This document shows positions 35,501 to 46,538 of a stretch of 64,000 nucleotides of DNA, piece after piece. Position numbers and translations under genes: made by a program. Origin of the DNA: Fremontodendron californicum (lineage: Eukaryota; Streptophyta; Magnoliopsida; Malvales; Malvaceae). The stretch covers positions 15,012,603-15,076,602 of the forward strand of contig JAULJL010000040.1 in assembly GCA_030761205.1 (NCBI GenBank), written 5' to 3'. Position 1 is the first letter of the stretch. Each line of letters opens with the position of its first letter. The notes beneath the pieces are model-generated. The model saw nothing but the letters and a program-made list of their open reading frames with translations, had not been told where the DNA came from and ran no database searches.

Positions 35501-36490
35501 AATGATTTCATTATTTTGCTGTTGTATGTGGATGACATGTTGGTGGTAGGCCCCAACAAAGATCGAATCCAAGATTTGAAGGCACAGTTGGCTAGGGAGT
35601 TCGATATGAAGAACTTGGGACCCGCAAACAAGATTTTAGGGATGCAAATTCACCGAGACAGAAAAGACAGGAAAATTTGGCTTTCTCAAAAGAATTATCT
35701 GAGGAAGGTCTTGCGACGCTTCAACATGCAAGACTGTAAGCCAATATCTACCCCACTTCCTGTCAATTGTAAATTATCCTCAGGTATGAGTCCTAGCAAT
35801 GAAGCAGAGAGGATGGAAATGTCTCGAGTACCGTATGCATCAGCGGTGGGAAGCCTTATGTATGCTATGATATGTACAAGACCAGACATTGCACAAGCAG
35901 TGGGAGCGGTCAGTCGATTTATGGCAGATCCTGGTAGAGAGCATTGGAATGTTGTTAAGAGGATCCTTAGATACATTAAAGGAACCTCAGATGTTGCATT
36001 ATGTTTTGGAGGATCAGAACTTATTGTCAGGGGTTATGTTGATTCAGATTTTGCAGGTGATCTTAATAAAAGGAAATCCACTACTGGCTATGTGTTCACA
36101 CTTGCAGGAGGAGCGGTAAGCTGGTTATCTAAGTTACAGACTGTTGTAGCTTTGTCTACTACAGAAGCTGAGTACATGGCAGCTACCCAAGCATGCAAGG
36201 AAGCAATATGGATACAAAGGTTAATGGAAGAACTCGGGCACAAGCAGCAGAAGATTATTGTGTATTGTGACAGTCAGAGTGCCTTGCACATTGTAAGGAA
36301 TCCAGCCTTTCATTCCAGGACAAAGCATATAGGTATACAGTATCACTTTGTTCGAGAAGTAGTAGAAGAAGGAAGTGTGGATATGCAAAAGATTCACACC
36401 AAAGACAACCTAGCAGATGTTATGACAAAGCCAATCAACACTGACAAGTTTATTTGGTGTCGATCCTCCTATGGTCTATCAGAAACGTAA
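32570..36490 (+). CDS. Copia gag-pol polyprotein, uninterrupted
   Basis: A single 1306-residue frame, about the size of the Tnt1 polyprotein. Domains in order: a gag core (about 1-200); a CX2CX4HX4C zinc knuckle (Cys230, Cys233, His238, Cys243); aspartic protease DSGA (294-297); a pre-integrase HHCC region (about 426-470); an integrase core with Asp488, Asp550 and Glu586 in D,D-35-E spacing; reverse transcriptase with YVDD at 986-989; and RNase H with GYVDSDFAGD (Asp1158 region) near the C-terminus. The start ATG lies in a good context (ACCATGG) 431 bases after the primer site. There is no stop or frameshift, so gag and pol are one frame as in other plant Copia elements. Plant Copia elements usually adjust the Gag:Pol ratio by splicing or proteolysis; no such site was identified. 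Confidence 0.97.
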   Translation: MAAKFEIEKFSGRNFSLWKLKIRAILRKDNCLEAIESRPTEMTDEKWKEKDDNAVANLHLAMADSVLSSVAEKKTAKEIWDVLNKLYEVKSLHTRIFLKRKLYTLRMSESTSVTDHINTLNTLFAQLTASDFKIAENERAELLLQSLPDSYDQLIINITNNNVSDSLHFDDVAGAILEEESRRKNKEERSENSKQAEALTVMRGRSTERGSSGSQNHGRSKSRRRKNLKCYNCGMRGHSKKECWHNKKGGEKNSETSTSQGCVASTSDDGEILYSEAATSSKGGKKLNDVWIMDSGATWHMTPHRDWFCTYEPISEGSVFMGNDHALDIAGVGTVRLKMHDGTVRKIQGVRHVKGLKKNLLSIGQLDDLGCKIHTECGILKVVKGNLVVMKAEKITSNLYMLLGETLQEADASVAAASQEETTMMWHRRLGHMSERGLKVLAERNLLPGLKMVNLPFCEHCVISKQHRLKFAKVTTRSKHILDLIHSDVWESPEISLGGAKYFVSFIDDYSRRLWVYPIKKKSDVFPVFKEFKAQVELETGKRIKCLRTDNGGEYVDGNFLAFCKKEGIMRQFTVAHTPQQNGVAERMNRTLLDRTRAMLRTAGLAKSFWAEAVKTTCYVINRSPSTAIGLKTPMEMWKGKPADYSSLHVFGCPVYVMYNSQERTKLDPKSRKCIFLGYADGVKGYRLWDPTARKVVVSRDVLFAENELQSEQTNDNTSKETATVQMDRNSQEDDSSEAEPEHEVPEPVESEAVEVRRSTRERRPPNWHTEYVTESNVAYCLLTEDGEPSTFHEATSSPDASLWMTAMQEEIEALHKNETWELVELPRGRKAIGNKWVYKIKRDSNDQVERYRARLVVKGYAQKEGIDFNEIFSPVVRLTTIRVVLAMCAAFDLHLEQLDVKTAFLHGELEEEIYMLQPEGFVETGKENLVCRLTKSLYGLKQAPRCWYKRFDSFIISLEYNRLSSDHCTYYKRFDDNDFIILLLYVDDMLVVGPNKDRIQDLKAQLAREFDMKNLGPANKILGMQIHRDRKDRKIWLSQKNYLRKVLRRFNMQDCKPISTPLPVNCKLSSGMSPSNEAERMEMSRVPYASAVGSLMYAMICTRPDIAQAVGAVSRFMADPGREHWNVVKRILRYIKGTSDVALCFGGSELIVRGYVDSDFAGDLNKRKSTTGYVFTLAGGAVSWLSKLQTVVALSTTEAEYMAATQACKEAIWIQRLMEELGHKQQKIIVYCDSQSALHIVRNPAFHSRTKHIGIQYHFVREVVEEGSVDMQKIHTKDNLADVMTKPINTDKFIWCRSSYGLSET

Positions 36491-36553
36491 GCAACATGGA
36501 ATGGCAAGACAGAAAGAGTGGTGTGAAGATATGATTGGTTTAATCAAATCTTC

Positions 36554-36565
36554 AAGTGGGAGAAT
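36554..36565 (+). other. polypurine tract of the intact Copia element
   Basis: AAGTGGGAGAAT directly before the 3' LTR, the expected plus-strand primer. Much of this tract also recurs inside each LTR. Confidence 0.85.
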
Positions 36566-36894
36566 TGTTAGAATCCCACATCGGTGGGAGAATTGTTAGA
36601 GTTCCTCCTTGAAGGCTATATAAAGAGCCTTAAGGAGAAGTATTAAAACCATCCCAAGAATTATCTCTTCCTCTCTTGTATACTTTCTTATATTCTTTGT
36701 GAGGTTGTTCTCTCCTAGTATTTAGAGAGAGGTGTTGTAATATTTTCTCATAGTGAAATTCTTCTAGTCTTGTCCCGTGGTTTTTCCCTTTATTCATTGA
36801 GGGTTTTCCACGTTAAATTTTGTGTGTTCAGTTCCTATTTTCTCATCTCTTATTTTAGTTGTGAGACACTATTCCGTCACTCTGTTACCTAACA
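36566..36894 (+). repeat. 3' LTR of the intact Copia element
   Basis: Identical by eye to 31796-32124, and followed directly by TATAT, the right target duplication. Confidence 0.97.
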
Positions 36895-36899
36895 TATAT

Positions 36900-38639
36900 A
36901 TATATATATATCATCTCAATATTCTCTATTATGCATATTTTGATAATTATACATATAAAGTAACTCGACCTTCTCATTTTATAATTTTTTTTTCCTTTTA
37001 AATTCGAACTTCAAATGATCAAATTAGACGTTATAAGTTCCAAGATTATATCCTTTTGAGAACTTGAGCTAAAATTACGAAATTACCCAACATTTGAAAA
37101 ATATATATTAACGTATCAAAGTTAGGATTTTTTTTTTTTTTTTACAAAGGATGTCCTTAGGAATAGGGGAAGTGGTTGTATATGTTATGAACCAATTAGG
37201 TTAAGCCCTAAGTTCAAAGTTAGATTTTTTTTTTTTTTACAAAAGAAGCCGAGAATAAAAAAATTGATTGTAGATGCTAAAATTCGAATAATAGACCTAC
37301 AAAATGTCACCTCTTAAGGATTAATAAATGAACCAATTAAGCTAAACATTGGATTCCAAAATTGGACTTTTTTTTTTCAATAGCAGCAAAAGGACAAGGT
37401 CCTCCAAGGCTTAAGTCTCGTTATAATTGAACTTCTTGGAAAGTACTTCGCCCTCTCATTTCGCTTTCTTCTTCTTCTTCTTATTCCACACACTTGTCAA
37501 AGGCGAATTTGAATTGTTCTTCAAAATCCCAATTTTTGCACAAAACTTTTTCTGTTTTTGGTTACAAAATAAAACAACATTCTAATAATGCTAAGTTTAG
37601 CGTAGGATTAGTCACATCCGAATGAATATGAGTTGTTACCATTTTTATCAATTTACAAGATATAAATACCACAAATAAATTAATTATTCATATAACTCAT
37701 ACCTTCTCACAAGTAGTTTGTACCTATTTATCAAGAAAAAAAATATAAATGTATAAGTATTAATTATGACTACTATAAGCAATACATTTGGTATAAAAAT
37801 AGTTTATTTGCTTATTTATTCGTTGAAACATTTAGTGAAGAATATTGCTGATGATGTTGTGAATAGAGAGTTATACGAAAGTTGAATTTGAAATTTAATT
37901 GAATTTAATTGATTTATACAATCACTCTTAATTAAAATGTGATATCTAATAAATTTGAGATTCGAATATTAATATTTACAAAAAGTTGCGACCACTTTGT
38001 TAAAAAAAAATTATATCAAAGATAAATAAAAAACAAAAAAATATTGATTTTTTTTAAATAAAAAATATTTATACAAAAAGGTCGTTAGCTACTAAGGGCT
38101 AGTTTAGCATTGCTGTTGAAAAAAGCTTAGGTTTAAAAAAATTTGGTTGAAAAAAATGTGTTTAAAAAGTGTGGTGAAAAACTGTGATTTAAAAACTTTT
38201 AAGTATTTAGCATTGCTGCGAAAAAGTGTTGTAGGAAATTAAAATGTAAAAAAAAAAAAAAAACATATGTTTAAAATAATAAAAGTGTAAAGATGTGAAG
38301 ATAATAAAGTCAATTTATCCAAAAGTCAGCTTTTAAAGCCCAAAATCTATATTTTTTGGCTTTTTGATTTAGCTTTACAAATCATAGTTTCAACAATAAA
38401 AGCCAATTTTTTTTATCTGTTTAGCATTTGCGTTTGCTGTAAAACACAAATTTTAATCTCAGAAACTGTACAAGAATCAATGTTAAACAAAGCCTAATAA
38501 GTAATAAACACAAAAGAGATGTGGTATATTAACTTGTAATGAAAACTGAAAAAGGGGATTAATTTTGTGTAGGAAGCTAAGCAACTGGGGACAGCCATCG
38601 ACCATGCGCAATCGAGCGGTCCTCCCCCTCCCCTCCCCT
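36900..38639. other. intergenic, AT-rich
   Basis: No gene. Positions 37120-37380 hold two or three diverged direct repeats, each with a poly-T run, ACAAARGA and GAACCAATTARG...AAGC. A MITE-like element occupies 38095-38495 (separate entry). Confidence 0.5.
38095..38495. repeat. MITE-like element with AGGGCTAGTTTAGCATTG ends
   Basis: The left end GGGCTAGTTTAGCATTGCTG is mirrored by CAATGTTAAACAAAGCCT at the right. The inside has short repeats such as TTTAGCATTGCTG and AAAAAGTGT. The target duplication is not clear (TACTAA against TAATAA). Confidence 0.6.
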
Positions 38640-38642
38640 TTT

Positions 38643-38679
<37 letters not shown>

Positions 38680-38820
38680 GTCTCTCTATTCTTTAATTCT
38701 GTCCCTTTTCATTTCTTCTTCTTCTTCTTCTTCACCTTCTTTGTCGTCTTCTTCTTCTTCTTCTTCTTTTTCTTCTGTCTCGAAAGCAATAATTAACTCA
38801 ACAACACTAGTTCATCCGGG
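38640..38820 (+). promoter_or_regulatory. likely 5' UTR exon of the NAC gene with CT and TTC tracts
   Basis: A pyrimidine-rich block has (CT)n at 38648-38675 and (TTC)n at about 38716-38770. It ends in TTCATCCGG followed by GTAAGC, a good splice donor. Together with the acceptor TGATGCAG just before 41046 this suggests a leader exon and a 2.2-kb 5' UTR intron. Inferred only; no transcript evidence. Confidence 0.4.
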
Positions 38821-41045
38821 TAAGCTTTTGCATTTGCATGCAAAAAATCATCTTTGTTTTCAACATTCTTTGTATAATTTTTGCATCTCTCTCTCTCTCT
38901 GTAAGGCAGAACATCGCTTGCCTAGATTACAAGTTTGGATGTCACACTCCATTTTTCTCTATTTTAATTTCACATAATTTTGTTTGGTCAAAGAAGCCAC
39001 CTTATTCCATAGAAGACTAAAATTAATTTGGTAAAATTTTGTTTACAACGTTTATTTCTTTGTCATTTGCACATTCTAACACTAACCCACCAACCAGTTT
39101 TATATATAATAATTTCTGTTCAAGTACTTTCCAACTGAGATGGAGTTATTCTTTCTTTTTCCTACTTTAGCAAATTAACCTAGTTGAGAGAAAGAAAACC
39201 CTGAGTTGGGCTCTCTCTCCCCATCTCTTTTTCACTCTAGTGTATCTAGCAACTTGTTGACAAAATAACCTTACCCGATCTTGACTCTCACCTGTCAAAA
39301 CATGAATGCCTACCTTACCAAATCTGAATAAGTTTAGAGGTCATTTTTAATATTGATTAATTAAACGTTTGAAAAAAACTATAGCTATTTGAGAATTGAG
39401 AGCCAAACCCTAGAAATATATATATATATATATATTCCATTTTGGGGTCAGCATTTTTCTCTGGTATCAATCTATCACAGAAAAGAGGTCAGACCGACGT
39501 GCTATGGAAATTCTCGACAAGCAGACAAAGTGGAACGACTCCGTTTCATTCGCAATGAGACACAGCTTCTGCAAGTGCCTCATCAACTCTGCTTTTCTTT
39601 TCTTTTTCTTTTTTCTTTATAGTTTTTAGCCCTTATATACTCTTTGTCAGGCCTTGATCCAATGGAAATGGCGTCTCTCTCTTTTTGCCTCTCAAGAAAA
39701 AAAACCTATTTTTTTGTTTGTTTTTTCTCTCTTTTAAACAAACGCGTGCTTAATTGTGTTAACGTCATCCACCTTGTCCATTTGTCCATTAAACTTTCTT
39801 AAAAAAAAATAAAAAACCCAATTTCATCTTATAGAAGAGCTCAAAATCCCAAACTCAAATGTGTTTAGAGTAACATTTATTTGATTAATTTATATATATA
39901 TTTTTTAAAAAGTAATTTTTGTTTGTTTCAACCCTTTTAGTAAAACTTTTTCTTGATGAGTTTGTATTCCAAAACACTTTTTTTCTTTTTTGGATTTGAT
40001 TAACTGATTCCTATAATCACTTATTAAAAATTATTTAATTATTATTTTTTTTAAAAAAATCATATTTAATATATTATTTTTATTGAATTAAAAAATAATT
40101 TATTAATTATATTTTTTTATTTAAATATCATTTTAATCAGTGTCACTAGATACTATTTAATATTTTTTAATTTTTTTTAAGAATAATTTGTTTATGGATT
40201 TTGCTAACAAGTGTTCTAAAGATACTTTTTAAGATTACTATATATAATAATATTTTTACTCAATACATTAAAAATTATGAATAAAATTATAAACTTCTGT
40301 ATTACTCTATAATACTATTACTATAAATAATATATTAACTAACTTAAAAACGCTAGTTAGTAAAACTCTTTATTTATATAGTAGCAATTGTTATAATAGT
40401 TTAGTAATGGAAACCCCGTTCTTGATGCATCATTTCCACCATTCACCAACACAACTACACAAGACAACATCATTAGCTCAAACCTCTAGTTGTCCGTTTC
40501 CTTGAGAGAGGGCTATGTTCCAACTTCTCTTGGTTTTTTAATCAAAAACAAACTCTCATGATTCTCTTTTTTTTTTTTTTTTTTTTTTCTTTTCACCTCT
40601 TTCCCTTTTATCTATGAAATAATGGGTTTTGTTTTATAACACGCGTTAATTTTAATTTTCTTTCATTAGAGAGATGAACAACGTTGGGGGTGAGTGCTAC
40701 TCACTACCATGAGCTAGATTTTTTTTTAGTTAAAAAAACGTCGTAATCTGAAAATAAAAGAAGAAATTGTAGGTGTTGGGATATGAAACCATATTTGTTG
40801 AATATAATTGCATACAATTGTATGAATCAATTAGACTAAACTTTGAATTCAGCTCGGATGATTATGATAACACTTGTCACCTTTTTTTATTAGAGAGAAT
40901 TCATTATTTTTCTTTCGCTTTTTTCCTTTTTCTTTAAATTTTTCTCTTCTCTTTTTTAAGTTTCATTTATTGGTTATAATTTAGAGACGATGAAGTACAA
41001 AGAGTGGTAGTGCTAATTGAACTACTGTTTGTGAATTTGATGCAG
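38821..41045 (+). other. probable 5' UTR intron of the NAC gene
   Basis: AT- and T-rich sequence without a credible ORF. A block at 40007-40180 resembles 31030-31200 (TTATTTAATTATTATTTTT and ATATTTAATATATTATTTTT shared), another dispersed repeat. Confidence 0.4.
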
Positions 41046-41059
41046 CAACAAGAGCACTT

Positions 41060-43165
41060 ATGATGGAATCAATGGAGTCATGTATACCACCTGGATTCCG
41101 GTTCCACCCGACGGACGAGGAGCTTGTTGGGTATTATCTGAGGAAGAAAATTGCATCACAGAAGATTGATCTTGATGTTATCAGAGACATTGATCTTTAC
41201 AGGATCGAACCATGGGATCTTCAAGGTATATATATATATATATAAATCACCAAACATCCTTGTTTTTTTTTTTTTTCTTTTTCCTTTTGATTTTAATCAT
41301 CTTTTAGGGTTTCTGTTTTGCTGATCAATTCTGCAGTCTGGGTCAAGGTCCACTGTGTCTGGGTTTCACAAATAAACCCTAGACATGGATGTTAACCTGA
41401 ATATCTTTTACTATTTTAATGATACAAATATATATATATATAAGATCTGAATATTGGTGATGAGCAGAGAGATGTCGAATTGGATCCGAGGAGCAAAATG
41501 GGTGGTATTTTTTCAGCCACAAGGATAAGAAGTATCCAACAGGGACAAGAACTAACAGAGCAACCATGTCTGGTTTTTGGAAAGCAACAGGGCGAGACAA
41601 AGCAGTGTATGATAAATCAAAGCTGATTGGGATGAGGAAGACTCTTGTTTTCTACATAGGAAGAGCTCCAAATGGACATAAAACTGACTGGATCATTCAT
41701 GAATACAGACTTGAATCCGACGAAAATGGACCACCACAGGTACGCAATGTATAATTATATATATATATATTAATTATTATCATCCTTAATTGAATTCTTA
41801 TATATTGTCTTCATGGTCGTCCAACATTTTGAGTAGCCTTGAACAGGCTTTCTTGACCTACTAGTTGGAACTTTCTTTTTCACGTATTTGTTTCCAATAA
41901 AAGGGTTAGGCATCCACTACTATCAGTCATGAAATAAAAGTTTTTAGACTCTCTCTCTCTCTTTGGACAGGATGATTAGTGTCTCCCTCGTAAATTCTTC
42001 ACATTAAACCTAACTTTTAGTGAGGAAATAGATGTTTTTTTTTTTTATATAGATTTAGTTGAATTTTTGCCACTATACACAACTTAAGATGAGGAAAAGA
42101 ATCATTTTTTGCTTTCCGTATGATTTCTAGAAAGTTAACTTCCACTCCACCATCTCTTAAGTCAAAAAAGTGATTAGTACTTATAATTTTTCATAGCAAA
42201 ATATAATATGCTTTTCTTCCGATTTCTTTTCTGGCATGGCCGGCTTTTTATCTCTCACTTATTCATCAGTTTGTCAAAAAGCAAAATTCCATTTCTCTCC
42301 TCTATGGTTTTCATAGGTCCTTCACCTTTGGTTATAATAATATCCACTTACTTCTCTTTATCAAAACAGAAAGAAAGGTTTGCAAAAGCCAAAAGAAGTA
42401 TAAGAACACATATTCAAATTGAAAAAGTCAAAACTTTAATGTCCTTGGTGCAAGAAAATAATTATCTGAAAGTATTAATTAAAGCGAATCCAAAGCTTTG
42501 TTAATTAGTTTCTTTCTTTTTTTTCTTTTTTTTTAAAGTTTTTGCAGGAGGAAGGATGGGTGGTTTGTCGAGCCTTTAAGAAGAGAATAACCACTGGTCA
42601 AACCAAGAGCATTAATGAAGGGTGGGACTCAAACTATTTCTATGATGAAGCAAGTGGTCTTATTGATCCACTCGATTACATCTCGAGGAAACCCCAGAAT
42701 TTTTCACCCCAAAATAATTTCTTGTGTAAGCAAGAGAAAGAAGCAGATAGTTTAAACTTTGTCCACTTATCTGATCAGTTTGTACAGCTTCCTCAGCTAG
42801 AGAGCCCATTATTGCCATTAATAAAGAAGCCAAGCTCGATATCTCTAATATCAGAGAATACTAATTATGATGAAGAAGAAGAAGAAGAAGAAGAGCATAA
42901 TAGAATAATATGCAATAATACTAAGAAAGTGACTGATTGGAGAGCCCTTGACAAGTTCGTTGCTTCTCAACTGAGCCAAGAAGACAGATATGGTGGCGAA
43001 GGAGTTTCAAGCTTTGACGCCAATAATAATAATAATAATAATAATGACTCAGACATGGAATTGCTGTTATTACAGAGTAGTAGTAGAGAAGAAGGGAACA
43101 AGCTGAACGAGTTCTTGAATTCAAGTTCAGATTGTGATATTGGAGTATGCATATTTGATAAATGA
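41060..43165 (+). CDS. NAC transcription factor, VND (VND1/VND2) type
   Basis: Three exons, 41060-41225, 41468-41739 and 42548-43165, join in phase to 351 residues, with the first two introns inside the NAC domain as in most NAC genes. The NAC domain covers residues about 9-160: [62 protein letters not shown] and HEYRLE. The start MMESMESC and [20 protein letters not shown] are typical of the VND1-VND3 group, which switch on secondary-wall formation in xylem vessels. The C-terminal half is acidic and Asn-rich (runs of Glu and of Asn), as expected for an activation domain. QNGWYFF and [19 protein letters not shown] differ from the usual QNEWYFF, FYKGRAPNG and WIMHEY. Gene order also supports VND1/VND2. 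Confidence 0.93.
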
Positions 43166-43616
43166 AGGGTAAAACAAAAAAAAAAGGAGATCATGAAGAG
43201 ACTTTTATCGCTTAGTATTATAATCGTTTGATGCATAATGAGACATATTTTTTGTAAAAATATAGTTGTCAAATGAGTGAAGAAATTCTCTAGCCATCTC
43301 TTTTTCAGAATATTGCATGCAATGTTAGTACATGGAACCGAAAAATATTGAGAAATTAATGAAGGTTTCAAGGCGTGTAACAATGCCACTTTTTTTAAGG
43401 TTTGATTCGCCCCCAACATATAATAATTTGGTATGCAAAAAAGTTACTGACGTATAAACCTCGAAGATACAATGAAACCCAATGATTGACTTAATTTTCC
43501 ATTGACAAATCAATCCACTGACCATTCAACAGTGTAAGAACAGAATTATCAAATTTGAATATCGAAAGAACTTGTGAGGGTTTTATGGTTTTTGTTCATT
43601 ATAGAACAATGTCCAA

Positions 43617-44800
43617 CCTTTGTTCTTTTTTTTTTTTTTTTGGATAAGTAGATTTCCATTTATCAAAAAAAAGCAGCAGTGCTGCTACATGTTACAAAGC
43701 TAGTTTAGTCTAGCTAAACAAATCAGAAAATCAATGTCTTTAGACAAACATGTCTGCATTTAACCTCCAAGAATTACATAAGAACGTATTAACTAAATCT
43801 CTTTTAATCTTCCTAAGGTCACTTAACCTGGTCGAGATCATGTCTCTCACTTGCTCAGTGAGGTGCTCCTCCTTTTGCTCAGTTGAGTTGAGCAAACGAT
43901 TGTTTCTTTCCTTCCAAACTAGGTAGATAACTGCATTCCAAGCTAGCCTCAATATCGTTGTGATTAGAGCTTTACCTTTGAGGTTGACAGTGGCCCATTG
44001 AAGCTCTACATTCCAACATGCAACCTGCCTTTTTAACCTACAATGTACCATCACTCTCTGCCATATCTGTTTAGAGTAGGAGCAAGTGAAGAATAGATGA
44101 TCCCTGGTTTCCCTCTCTTGTTTGCACAGCAAACATTTGTCATCCATTGCCATTCCCCAGGAGATAAGCCTATCCTTTGTGGCCAATCTATTTAGGATTG
44201 CCATCGAGGAGAGCATAGAATGCCGAGGAATATTAAAATTACACCATACCAACTTATACCAAGCCACTTTCCCAGCTGAAGGTCTGATCTTGTTCCACAC
44301 TGCTGACACTTGGTACTTTCCCTCAGGGAAAGGCCATTTGCAGCTTCCATCAGCAGTTGTGAGAACTATTCTGGCAGCCACCTCTCTCAATTGCATGATC
44401 TTCCTCCAATTCCAACTGCTCCCACTCTGGATAGAGATGTGCCATGGATCTCCAAAAAATCAGAGAAAGGCCATTTGCAGGATATTAGCCATTGTAATAA
44501 AATTCTCTAAGTTTTCTTCTTCTTTCCTTTCTCTAGTTTTCTTTTTCTTTATTTACTTATGTTTCTTACATTTCTTTTCATTTTATTCATATCTAGTATG
44601 TGTTGCTAATCATATTGTTGAGGTGAAGCTCTTGGTAAATGCTAAGGTTAGTCTCTTAAACATGAGCTAAAATGAATCATCATTTATAAACACTGATCTT
44701 GTTCCACACTGCTGACACTTGGTACTTTCCCTCAGGGAAAGGCCATTTGCAGCTTCCATCAGCAGTTGTGAGAACTATTCTGACAGCCTTTGTTCTTTTT
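43617..44800 (-). mobile_element. 5'-truncated LINE (L1-type) insertion
   Basis: A 14-bp target duplication CCTTTGTTCTTTTT flanks the insertion at 43617-43630 and 44787-44800. A poly-T run at 43626-43650 is the poly-A tail on the minus strand. Only the 3' end of the element is present: the last part of ORF2 and a short 3' UTR. The 5' side (about 44450-44786) is rearranged: a roughly 90-bp piece of the element's own sequence (44285-44374) is repeated at 44695-44784, with about 210 bp of unrelated DNA between. Confidence 0.85.
43740..44450 (-). pseudogene. LINE ORF2 C-terminal fragment (zf-RVT region)
   Basis: An open minus-strand frame encodes the end of a plant L1 ORF2. It contains WNKIRPSAGKVAWYKLVW, FNIPRHSMLSSMAILNRLATKDRL, then the zinc-binding CLLCKQERETRDHLFFTC (Cys, Cys, His, Cys), then WNAVIYLVWKERNNRL. 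This is the region after the reverse transcriptase, described as zf-RVT. The endonuclease and polymerase core are absent because of 5' truncation, so it is not functional. Confidence 0.85.
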
Positions 44801-45335
44801 CTATATTCTATGTCTTCCAAAAAATCAGAGAGGTTCTATTTATAAACAAATAGAAATCTCTTCATACAGACATAATTATCCAAATAGATGTTTATTTGGA
44901 TAATCACTTAGTAAATAACCAAGAGACACAACTCTTAGTACATAATTAAGAGACATAACTCTTTAATTATTGAAGACATAACCTTTCACTTATCACATGC
45001 AAGTTATGTGATATTATTTTGAAAATGTTCTAACATGCAAAGCATTCAAATTATCTGTAATTACTAATATTCATATATATATATATAGATAATTATAAGC
45101 CTTTACAAGCAACAATATATAGACAAGGATGAAAGGATGTAAAATAAATCTACTGCTAGTTTTGAAGGGTAGAAAGTGTTGTACTATGATGAAAAATTAA
45201 CTAAGACAAAGAAATAAGAGATGTTGAATCCAAACCAAAACTTAGTTTAGTTACTCCATACAGCCACTTTTAAGAGGCGACATCCAACAAATTGATCATA
45301 TGTTAGTGAGAATGGTCGCATCTGGATAGGGATGA

Positions 45336-45782
45336 CAGCGGGTCAAATATCTGTTTTTTTTTTTTAATATTCGAATCCGAATCCGAATCCGCACTGTTTT
45401 AAAATCTGAATCCGTTCATTATCCGTATTAAATACGCATATTACTATCCAAATCCAAATTCGAATTAAATAACATTATCCGTTGGATATCCGAATCCGCT
45501 AAATATCCGAATTCAGTAAGTCAAAAAAAAATTAAATAAAAATATAAAATCAAACAAAAATTAATTTTAAATTCAAATAAATGGATAATGGATTCGGATA
45601 TCCGAATCCGAATTCGAATCAGCAAAAGTAAGTGGATTTGGATAGCCGATTCGGATATCCGAATTCGTTATCCGTATAAGTAATACAAATTCGGATGATG
45701 GATATCCGAAATTTCGTATCCGTAAAAAACGGATCGGATAATCACAAATATCCGAATCCCTATTATCCATTGCCATCCCCTA
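45336..45782. repeat. TCCGAATCC-rich inverted-repeat element, copy 1
   Basis: The ends TAGGGATGACAGCGG and CCATTGCCATCCCCTA are inverted repeats. The two arms carry many ATATCCGAATCCG words in mirror orientation around an AT-rich centre. The flanking octamers CATCTGGA and CACCTGAG are similar and may be an eroded 8-bp target duplication. Confidence 0.7.
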
Positions 45783-46481
45783 CACCTGAGTGTGGGCTTG
45801 GTGGGTCCATGGCTTGTCTAGCATGCGCTGGGCACCGTGGCTCCTGTTGGGCATGCATGCCTTGCAATCGTCTTTATGGACAGTTTTTTTTTTGTTTTGT
45901 TTTTCTTTGAACCTGTTTATGGCTAGCCTTCCCATGCCCTCTTAGTGCCACACATCAATAAAACCAAGCCACAAGAACAAGTACATTATTTTTTCTTTAA
46001 TTAACATTAGATAATTACTTTTTTCATATAATTAAGAGATAACTGATTATCTTTTTCTCTAGCAATTGGCATTGCACAAAGTTTTGAAGAGGGACATTAC
46101 TTTGTTTGCTTTTCGAATGTGAGTTTCTGCCAAAATGATTCTCTGATTGGACAAAGAGTTACGTTTTTCCGATACCTAGCTAGTGTTGTAAATGAATTAG
46201 ACTTGAATAAATAAGTTTTTTGTTCATATTCGTTTATTTATTTTTGAATTTGTTTCTGTTCGGTTCGTGTTCGTTAAAGATTATAAAATTGTGTTCGAGC
46301 TCGTTTCGTTTAAAATTGAATGTGTTCGAATTCGTTCGTTTAAATTAAATGAACTTATTAACAAACAACATATAATCGAATATATTCGCAAACAGTTAAA
46401 AAATTTGTTCATGAATAATAAACAATGAATTTAAACAAACAAACAAATAAGTCAATTTTAAGTTATTTTAGCTTTTAACAA

Positions 46482-46482
<1 letters not shown>

Positions 46483-46535
<53 letters not shown>
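46483..46535. repeat. (AT)n microsatellite
   Basis: About 26 uninterrupted AT units. Confidence 0.95.

Positions 46536-46538
<3 letters not shown>

Larger units (their letters stand above)
31796..36894 (+). mobile_element. intact Ty1/Copia LTR retrotransposon (Tnt1/Tork-like)
   Basis: Two 329-bp LTRs (31796-32124 and 36566-36894) appear identical base for base. The element is flanked by the 5-bp duplication TATAT (31791-31795 and 36895-36899) inside a TA microsatellite. It has a Met-tRNA primer site, one uninterrupted gag-pol frame and a polypurine tract. All enzymatic domains keep their catalytic residues, so this copy is structurally complete and recent and may still be able to move. It lies in the spacer between VHA-c and the NAC gene. 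Confidence 0.97.
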
